From assembly GCA_036519295.1 (NCBI GenBank), contig DATDLN010000166.1, positions 1 to 16,799 of the forward strand: DNA of 16,799 bases, written 5' to 3'. The notes beneath the pieces were generated by a model. That model saw only the letters and a list, made by a program, of their open reading frames with translations. It was not told the DNA's origin and did no database searches. A program made the translations under genes and the position numbers. Each line of letters opens with the position of its first letter. Position 1 is the first letter of the stretch. This DNA is from JACVRW01 sp036519295 (GTDB lineage: Bacteria; Actinomycetota; Thermoleophilia; Solirubrobacterales; Thermoleophilaceae). Below, one piece after another: positions 12,241 to 16,799 of this stretch.

Positions 12241-13671
12241 TCAGTACCCCCTCCCGCGCAATGGGAGCGGGCCGGTGGTGATCACCCGCGAGCCGTCCTG
12301 GCAGGCGCGGGCGCCGACGGCGCGCGCGCTGCCGGAGACCCTGCCGACGATGCGGTCGCCGGGGTCGGCGAGGATGCGCTTGCGCCCGGCGCCGCGGCAG
12401 ACGACGGTGTCGCCGGGGCGCCCGTCGCGGACCACGACGAGGTCGTTTCCGCGCCCGGTGTAGATGGTGGCGCTGCCGAAGAGGTCGATGATCTGGTCGT
12501 TGCCGGGACCGCCCGCGGCGATGTCGGGCCCGCGGTAGCCGTCGATGTTGTCGTTGCCCGGCCCACCGTAGATCCGGTCGTTCCCCTGCGCGCCCTGGAG
12601 CAGTACGTCGTCGCCACGGCGGCCGAACAGCGTATCGTCCCCGCGTGCGCCGAAGAGATAGTCGTCGCGGCGGCCGCCAACCAGGCGCTCGTCGCGCCGC
12701 TTCCCGGTCCTCGTCAAACCGCGCGAGCGCTGCAGCCTTCGCACGAGCGCCGAAAGGCGCCTGAACGCCGGGTCGGTCTGAGCCGCTTCCACCCGGCTCG
12801 TCCGAGCTGTGTTGCCCCGCTTCAGGAGGTCGAAATCCGGCCCCTGGTTGAGCAGCACGTTGCTGAACACCACGCCGACCCGCATCCGCGCCTGGTCGGC
12901 CGCCGAGAACAGCGACGGATTGATCCAGGACTGATCGACGTCCCCGAAGCCGTTGAAGAACCCGGCCCCGTTGCTCCACACGAACCAGTTGCCGTTGTTC
13001 ATCGCATCGTTGCGCTGGAGGTAGCGGCCGATCAGGTTGGCGATGGCCGGTGCGGCGATCATGAGTCCCGCCACCACCGCGACGCCGACGGCGATGGCGC
13101 AGGGGACGGCGGCGATGGGGCTGCCGAGAAGTGCGCCGAGGCAGGCCGCGCCGCCTCCCAAAAGGAAGTCGCCACCGAGGACCGCAATGCCCACGGTCTG
13201 CACCGTCTGCCAGGCGTCGGAGCTGGCGGTCACGTCCTTCCAGGACAGGGCGTTGCCGCCGGGGCCCTTGAACGCCGGGTAGTCCTTGGTGCTCAGCGCC
13301 GGCCTCCAGCGCAGCGACTCCTGGCCGCCCTGCAGCATGTGGGCCGGGGCGCCGCCGCTGCCGCCCAGGATGAGCCGCCAGATGGCGTCGTCGGCCAGGA
13401 GCGTGCCGAACGGCATCGGATAGACGGGGCTGCACAGCAGAGCGATCGCGCGCGGGATGTCGTTCGCCTGAAGCGCCGGCTGGCGGCGCGCGACCAAGCC
13501 CCCCGAAGACTGAATCCCCTGAACGGCGCAGGGATCGGCCACCGGCTTGCCGAACACCGGCGTGAAGAACGACTGGTAGGCGGACGCTTCGCCGGCGGTC
13601 ACACCCGAGCCCACCAGCGCACACGCCGCCGCGGCCAGCGCGAGCATCAGTCGTCTGCGGGCACCTTGCAT
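12241..13671 (-). CDS. Secreted protein with RTX-type calcium-binding repeats and a hydrophobic glycine-rich core
   Basis: A 476-residue protein. A Sec signal peptide spans 1-31 (basic RRR, hydrophobic core, cleavage after ASA). Residues 32-155 are an unrecognised domain with Cys 49 and 80. A long glycine/alanine-rich hydrophobic stretch at 158-215 could cross or insert in membranes. Residues 220-310 contain NNGNWFVWSNGAGFFNGF. Five or more RTX-like nonapeptide units follow at about 328-415 (GGRRDDYLF, GARGDDTLF, GRRGDDVLL, GAQGNDRIY, GGPGNDNI), which bind calcium in hemolysin-type proteins. The ATG at 13671 has AAGGAG eight bases upstream. No type I secretion genes are near. It is probably exported by Sec and folded by outside calcium. 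Function unknown. Confidence 0.8.
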   Translation of the reverse strand: MQGARRRLMLALAAAACALVGSGVTAGEASAYQSFFTPVFGKPVADPCAVQGIQSSGGLVARRQPALQANDIPRAIALLCSPVYPMPFGTLLADDAIWRLILGGSGGAPAHMLQGGQESLRWRPALSTKDYPAFKGPGGNALSWKDVTASSDAWQTVQTVGIAVLGGDFLLGGGAACLGALLGSPIAAVPCAIAVGVAVVAGLMIAAPAIANLIGRYLQRNDAMNNGNWFVWSNGAGFFNGFGDVDQSWINPSLFSAADQARMRVGVVFSNVLLNQGPDFDLLKRGNTARTSRVEAAQTDPAFRRLSALVRRLQRSRGLTRTGKRRDERLVGGRRDDYLFGARGDDTLFGRRGDDVLLQGAQGNDRIYGGPGNDNIDGYRGPDIAAGGPGNDQIIDLFGSATIYTGRGNDLVVVRDGRPGDTVVCRGAGRKRILADPGDRIVGRVSGSARAVGARACQDGSRVITTGPLPLRGRGY

Positions 13672-13799
13672 CGCAACCGCTCCTTGTGCGTGGTCGAGTC
13701 CGACCTACGGCGTCCTGGGCGGAGCGTATCGCGCCAAACGCGCTCCGGTCCAGGCGAATCTGCGTGCTCTCGCACCGATGCGGCGCGACCTGGAAGCGG
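13672..13799. other. Short intergenic region upstream of the RTX-repeat gene
   Basis: 128 bases after the RDD gene on the same strand. It holds only the ribosome site AAGGAG for 13671; no clear promoter or terminator could be fixed. The RTX-repeat gene may be read from its own promoter here or together with the RDD pair. Confidence 0.4.
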
Positions 13800-14375
13800 T
13801 CAAGCCGACGACCGGCCAGCGGCTGCTCCCGATCCACCAGTGGGGCGTTCCTCCGTAACCCCCACCACCACGCTGCCGCCGATCACGTCCTGCAGGCCGC
13901 GCCGACGTTCGTTCAGGAGGATCGGGACGAAGCCGAGGAACAGCGGCAGAGCGGCCAGCGTCAGGCCGAAGAGTCGCAGCAGTGCCCGCCACGGCCGCAG
14001 CGTGGCGCCGTCCTTCGCGCGTACGACCTGGATCTGCATGATGCGGTTGCCGGGCGTTTGGCCGGTGGAGGACCAGAACACCACGAAGTAGCCGGCACTC
14101 CAAAGCAGGAACAGCCAGGCTCCTAAGCCGACGAGCGCCGTGTCCAGGCTGTCGGGCAGTGAGAGCGCCGACGCGATGAGAGCGGTGGCGGCCGCCACGA
14201 CGACCGCGACGAGGTTGACCACGGCGGCGTCGATGACGAACGCGATGCCACGGGTCACCAGACCCTGGTACTCGAGCCGAGGCTGCGCCGGCTCCCCGTG
14301 GACCCGCGTGGCTACGACCTGAGCGTGCCCCGCAGCGCGGGCGGCGGCCGGCGGACGATCGGCCATGGAGCTCAC
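13800..14375 (-). CDS. RDD family membrane protein
   Basis: A 191-residue protein. After a 30-residue polar tail, LEYQGLVTRGIAFVIDAAVVNL carries the Arg and Asp pair (R..A..ID) that names the RDD family. Hydrophobic helices follow at about 45-70, 80-102 and 140-155. The middle motif STGQTPGNRIMQIQVV (104-119) and LRPWRALLRLFG are also typical. RDD proteins are implicated in cation or solute transport, but the substrate is not shown. The GTG start at 14375 overlaps the TGA of the upstream gene as GTGA, so translation is coupled. An ATG three codons in (14366) is the alternative start. Confidence 0.85.
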   Translation of the reverse strand: MSSMADRPPAAARAAGHAQVVATRVHGEPAQPRLEYQGLVTRGIAFVIDAAVVNLVAVVVAAATALIASALSLPDSLDTALVGLGAWLFLLWSAGYFVVFWSSTGQTPGNRIMQIQVVRAKDGATLRPWRALLRLFGLTLAALPLFLGFVPILLNERRRGLQDVIGGSVVVGVTEERPTGGSGAAAGRSSA

Positions 14376-15169
14376 GGCGGGGTGATCCGAGGGGCCGCGG
14401 GCTCGTCAGGAGCGTCCTCGGCCGCGCCGCGGCGGAGTGCACGACGCGCCGCTCGCTCCAGCCAGAGGTCCGCGCGCCTGGAGCCCGCGCGCACGCCGCC
14501 CGCCACCTGGTCCGCGAATCCCATGCTCTGTCGGGTGATCGCCTCGGTCACGGCGGGGCTGCGCGCGATCTCCTCGACCAGGAGCCAGAGCTCCTCGCTC
14601 TCCAGCAGCCGGCGCACCGCCTCGTCGAGCAGGCGGCTCTCGATCACCCGTCCGACGAGTCGCTCAGCCGCCGCGCTGTCGAGGGCCGTCTCGATTGCCC
14701 GTTCGAGCTCGGGCCCCTCGAGGACGCGCGCGGTGGTCTGCTCGACGATGCCGTCGGCAAGCATCCGATCGACCACGCGCCGCGGCACTTCGGCGGCGTC
14801 CACCCGCTCGAGCACGGATTCGAGCGCGTCGCCTTCCAGAATCGTCTCCGCAACGCGGTCGAGCACCGCGTACCGGACCACGTCTCTGCTGATCGCCTCG
14901 ACGAGCGGCCCAGCCAGGGCTCGACTCACCGCTCGCTCGAAGAGCGGGCTGTCGGCCAGGCGGTCGACGACCTCCCCTGCAGCCCTGGAGTTCAGCACGA
15001 GGTCGGCGCCCGCGAGCGTCACGGCGTCGACCGCATGCACGGCCGCCCGCCCCCCGAGCCGCACCGCCCCGGCCGCTGGGCGCAGGACCACCGCGCCGAT
15101 CGCGGCGAGCCCCGAGGGGCGCGGAGGGGCCGAGCGAGGCGCGGCTTCCCTGTAGAGATCCGGGGCCAT
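14372..15169 (-). CDS. Helical-repeat protein coupled to RDD gene
   Basis: A 265-residue, largely alpha-helical protein. From about residue 60 to 225 it has repeated units of roughly 16-20 residues of the form V-x-D-R-[LM]-x-[DE]-x-x-[LIV]-[LF]-[ED] (VVDRLADSPLFERAVSR, AVLDRVAETILEGDALE, VVDRMLADGIVEQTTARV, LVGRVIESRLLDEAVRR). A hydrophobic N-terminal part (about 20-50) may touch the membrane. The family is seen next to RDD proteins in actinobacteria (from memory) and has no assigned function. The ATG at 15169 is chosen over an upstream ATG at 15196; it shares bases with the ATG at 15168 on the other strand, where the response regulator's longer start would lie. It probably forms an operon with the RDD gene. 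Confidence 0.7.
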   Translation of the reverse strand: MAPDLYREAAPRSAPPRPSGLAAIGAVVLRPAAGAVRLGGRAAVHAVDAVTLAGADLVLNSRAAGEVVDRLADSPLFERAVSRALAGPLVEAISRDVVRYAVLDRVAETILEGDALESVLERVDAAEVPRRVVDRMLADGIVEQTTARVLEGPELERAIETALDSAAAERLVGRVIESRLLDEAVRRLLESEELWLLVEEIARSPAVTEAITRQSMGFADQVAGGVRAGSRRADLWLERAARRALRRGAAEDAPDEPAAPRITPP

Positions 15170-15221
15170 GGCGTCAGTGTGGCGCGACCACCGCACGGGG
15201 GCAACTGGTTATGGTCACCTC

Positions 15222-15890
15222 GTGGCGATCCGCGTGGTGGTTGCCGAGGACAGCCTGATCGTGCGCGAGGGGCTGGAGCAGCTCCTTGCGGCGTCGCCGA
15301 GCGTGGACGTGGTCGGCGCCTACGGCGACGTCGGAGCGGTGCTCGACGCGCTGGAGCGGGATAAGCCGGACGTGGTACTGACCGACATCCGAATGCCTCC
15401 TTCGAACACCGACGAGGGCATCCGCCTCGCGGACCAGCTGCGGGAGAGCCGCCCCTCGACGGGGGTGGTTGTTCTGAGCCAGTACGCCGAGCCCCCGTAC
15501 GTCCTGGCGCTGCTCGAGCACGGCTCGGATGGCCGTGGCTACCTGTTGAAGGAGCGGATCCACGACCGCGGCCAGCTGGTATCCGCGATCGACGCCGTCG
15601 CGCGCGGCGGATCGGTGATCGACCCGAAGGTCGTGGAGCTGCTCGTGGAGGCGAAGGACCGGGCAGACCGCTCGCCGCTCGGCGAGCTCACTCCGCGGGA
15701 GCGCGCCGTACTCGCCGAGATGGCCGAAGGCAAGAGCAACGCGGCGATCGCCGAATCACTCGTGCTCACCAAGCGGGCGGTCGAGAAGCACATCAACTCG
15801 ATCTTCAACAAGCTCGGGCTCGCGACGTCCGGGGAAGTCTCGAAACGGGTGAAGGCAACCCTGATGTTCCTGGCCGACGGTTCACCCTGA
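15222..15890 (+). CDS. NarL/LuxR-family two-component response regulator
   Basis: A 222-residue protein. The receiver domain is complete: acidic pocket AEDS (8-11), phosphoacceptor Asp 55 in VVLTDIRMPP, Ser at LSQY (85-88) and Lys 110 in YLLKERI. The LuxR-type helix-turn-helix follows (LTPRERAVLAEMAEGKSNAAIAESLVLTKRAVEKHINSIFNKLGL). It ends SGEVSKRVKATLMFLADGSP. The GTG at 15222 begins the first beta strand (AIRVVVAED) and is preferred over an ATG at 15168, which would add 18 odd residues and overlap the divergent start. No ribosome site is seen before this GTG; TATGGT sits 12 bases ahead, so a leaderless mRNA is possible. The sensor kinase is not in the window. Confidence 0.9.
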   Translation: MAIRVVVAEDSLIVREGLEQLLAASPSVDVVGAYGDVGAVLDALERDKPDVVLTDIRMPPSNTDEGIRLADQLRESRPSTGVVVLSQYAEPPYVLALLEHGSDGRGYLLKERIHDRGQLVSAIDAVARGGSVIDPKVVELLVEAKDRADRSPLGELTPRERAVLAEMAEGKSNAAIAESLVLTKRAVEKHINSIFNKLGLATSGEVSKRVKATLMFLADGSP

Positions 15891-15912
15891 ACGGATGATG
15901 CGGGCCATCCGT
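15891..15912 (+). terminator. Hairpin right after the response regulator
   Basis: ACGGATG (15891-15897) and CATCCGT (15906-15912) pair perfectly over seven bases around an eight-base loop, starting one base after the stop. There is no T-run; a weak terminator or mRNA-end hairpin. Confidence 0.4.
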
Positions 15913-15919
15913 GAGCGAT

Positions 15920-15925
15920 TACAAT
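15920..15925 (+). promoter_or_regulatory. Possible -10 element for the DUF6325 gene
   Basis: TACAAT matches TATAAT at five of six bases and sits in the short palindrome CGATTACAATCG (15916-15927). It would give a leader of about 44 bases. No good -35 element is visible, so the call is weak. Confidence 0.3.
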
Positions 15926-15975
15926 CGCGGCGCTCCGACGGAGTACGACTCGCACGCCGACCACGGAGGTATTGA

Positions 15976-16419
15976 ATGGAAGCGCACGAGGAACTCGGCC
16001 CCATAGACATCGTGGTGATCGCCTATCCGGCCGACGCGCCGATGACCGGCGAGGCCGTCCCGATCATGTTGGACCTGGTCGAGCGCGGGATCATCCGCGT
16101 GCTCGACGTCCTGTTCGTGATGCAGAACGAGGACGGCAAGTTCTCGGGATTCGAGGCAAGGGACCTCGAGGCGGACCGGATTGGCGACCTCAAGGTCTTC
16201 GAGGGCGCCACCTCCGGCCTGCTCGGCGAGGAGGATGTCGCGACCGCCTCGGAGGCGCTCGAGCCCGGAAGCGCCGCGGTGATGATCGTGTACGAGAACC
16301 GCTGGGCGGCGCCGTTCGCCGCCGCCGTACGCCGCAACGGGGGCGTGGTGATCGACAACCAGCGTATCCCGGTGCAGGACGTGATCGATGCTCTTGACGC
16401 CGTCGAGGCGACGGCCTGA
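15976..16419 (+). CDS. DUF6325 family protein
   Basis: A 147-residue soluble protein. The opening LGPIDIVVIAYPADAPMTGEAVPIMLDLVERGIIRVLDVLFV has the strand-helix-strand start of DUF6325/DUF1269-type proteins (GPIxxxVxxFP ... LxxLvxxGxIRvxDxxFv). Later parts GLLGEEDVATASEALEPGSAAVMIVYENRWAAPFAAAVR and the DNQRIPVQDVIDAL tail also match this type. The ATG at 15976 has a perfect GGAGGT five bases upstream. It is in an operon with the SHOCT gene 16 bases downstream. The pair DUF6325-SHOCT is common in actinobacteria; the function is not known, though a stress role is often guessed. Confidence 0.85.
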   Translation: MEAHEELGPIDIVVIAYPADAPMTGEAVPIMLDLVERGIIRVLDVLFVMQNEDGKFSGFEARDLEADRIGDLKVFEGATSGLLGEEDVATASEALEPGSAAVMIVYENRWAAPFAAAVRRNGGVVIDNQRIPVQDVIDALDAVEATA

Positions 16420-16435
16420 CTGAAAGGACCACCCA

Positions 16436-16723
16436 ATGCCAGGATTGCTCCGCGGCATGGCACGCACCGCCGTCGTCGCCGGCACCGCCACCGCCGTCTC
16501 AAACCGCGTGAGCCGGCGCCAGGCCGAACGGTGGAGTGCGCAGGAGGCGCCCGCCTACCCTCCGGAGGGGTACGCAGAGCCGCCGCCTCCGGCTCCGGCA
16601 GCCCCGGCTGCCGGCGGCGAGGATCGCGTCCAGAAGCTGAAGGATCTAGCCGCCCTGAAGGAGCAGGGAGTGCTCACCGACGAGGAGTTCGCGGCCGAGA
16701 AGGCCCGCATTCTCGGAGGGTAA
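16436..16723 (+). CDS. SHOCT domain-containing small protein
   Basis: A 95-residue protein. The N-terminal half (MPGLLRGMARTAVVAGTATAVSNRVSRR) is a short hydrophobic and basic segment, then a Pro/Ala-rich linker. The C-terminal 32 residues (DRVQKLKDLAALKEQGVLTD then EEFAAEKARILGG) are a standard SHOCT domain, a short helix pair used for oligomerisation. The ATG at 16436 has AAAGGA at ribosome-site distance. It follows DUF6325 by 16 bases and probably works with it. Confidence 0.9.
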   Translation: MPGLLRGMARTAVVAGTATAVSNRVSRRQAERWSAQEAPAYPPEGYAEPPPPAPAAPAAGGEDRVQKLKDLAALKEQGVLTDEEFAAEKARILGG

Positions 16724-16733
16724 GCCCGCCGCG

Positions 16734-16799
16734 CTAGTTAGAGGGCGCAGAGCCCTCGGCCAGAAACAGCAAGGCGGCCTTAACCCGCTTGCTGACCTC
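16734..16799 (-). CDS. C-terminal end of a second NarL/LuxR response regulator (partial)
   Basis: On the minus strand the last 66 bases read EVSKRVKAALLFLAEGSAPSN and stop at TAG (16736-16734). This is nearly the same as the end of the response regulator at 15222-15890 (EVSKRVKATLMFLADGSP). It is therefore the C-terminal end of a paralogous regulator whose main part lies outside the window. It converges with the SHOCT gene 10 bases away. An inverted repeat at 16741-16757 (GAGGGC and GCCCTC, five-base loop) falls within its coding sequence and might also end SHOCT transcription. Confidence 0.75.
   Translation of the reverse strand, partial: EVSKRVKAALLFLAEGSAPSN

Noticed and set aside
11967..12281. 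Plus-strand 104-codon frame in the 11.8-12.2 kb gap
   Set aside because: Low-complexity, no ribosome site, and runs into the antisense of the RTX-repeat gene; kept as intergenic.
12590..12680. Repeat-like DNA in the RTX region as a CRISPR or tandem repeat array
   Set aside because: The periodicity comes from coding nonapeptide repeats; there are no identical repeats with unique spacers.
12227..13837. Longer minus-strand frame of 536 codons over the RTX-repeat gene
   Set aside because: It is in a different register from the signal-peptide and GGxGxD frame, is Arg/Pro-rich and lacks motifs; the 476-residue frame explains the region.
14298..15155. Plus-strand 285-codon Ser/Arg-rich frame
   Set aside because: Antisense of the helical-repeat gene, whose codon pattern produces long Ser/Arg runs on the other strand.

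Overview
The window is about 16.8 kb of high-GC bacterial DNA with tightly packed genes on both strands, GTG as well as ATG starts, and Shine-Dalgarno sequences close to GGAGG. A SigB/F/G-type sigma factor, Holin-X and DUF3618 membrane proteins, DUF6325 and SHOCT proteins and a NarL-type regulator point to an actinobacterium, most likely from the Thermoleophilia/Solirubrobacterales side. That placement is an inference from gene content; there is no rRNA or other marker here.

Layout. (1) 1-836, minus: a flippase-like (LPG-synthase transmembrane) protein interrupted by an in-frame TAG, with clear family sequence continuing to the window edge. (2) 1121-2655: three DUF2294/MpsC-like paralogues, two on minus and one divergent on plus. 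(3) 2771-6057: a tocopherol cyclase homologue, an antisense SRPBCC-like gene, an MPBQ/MSBQ methyltransferase homologue of the plant VTE3 type and a homogentisate prenyltransferase homologue. Together these cover the prenylation, ring methylation and chromanol-closing steps of vitamin E synthesis. (4) 6143-8114, minus: four small membrane or amphipathic proteins of the stress/envelope type (DUF3618, Holin-X, LEA-like, two-TM). (5) 8460-11526: an endonuclease/exonuclease/phosphatase protein, a ferritin-like helical protein, a general-stress type sigma factor and a TetR repressor. Three copies of an ACAGAC-NN-GTCTGT-like operator lie in the control regions of this block, one overlapping a sigma-B-like promoter. 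(6) 11558-15169, minus: a small zinc-ribbon protein, a secreted protein with RTX-type calcium-binding repeats and a glycine-rich hydrophobic core, an RDD membrane protein and a helical-repeat protein translationally coupled to it. (7) 15222-16799: a NarL/LuxR response regulator, a DUF6325 protein, a SHOCT protein, and on minus at the edge the C-terminal end of a second, very similar response regulator.

The most interesting part is 2771-6057. Tocopherol synthesis is classically described in oxygenic phototrophs, and nothing else here suggests a phototroph. The methyltransferase and prenyltransferase match remembered plant and cyanobacterial sequences over almost their full length, and the cyclase keeps the AEKNWG signature, so a chromanol or related prenylquinol lipid antioxidant is a reasonable prediction. 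The flanking stress genes (sigma factor, ferritin-like protein, LEA-like proteins) would suit a desiccation- or oxidation-tolerant soil organism, but no sequence feature links them to the pathway directly. All family calls were made by eye, without database searches.
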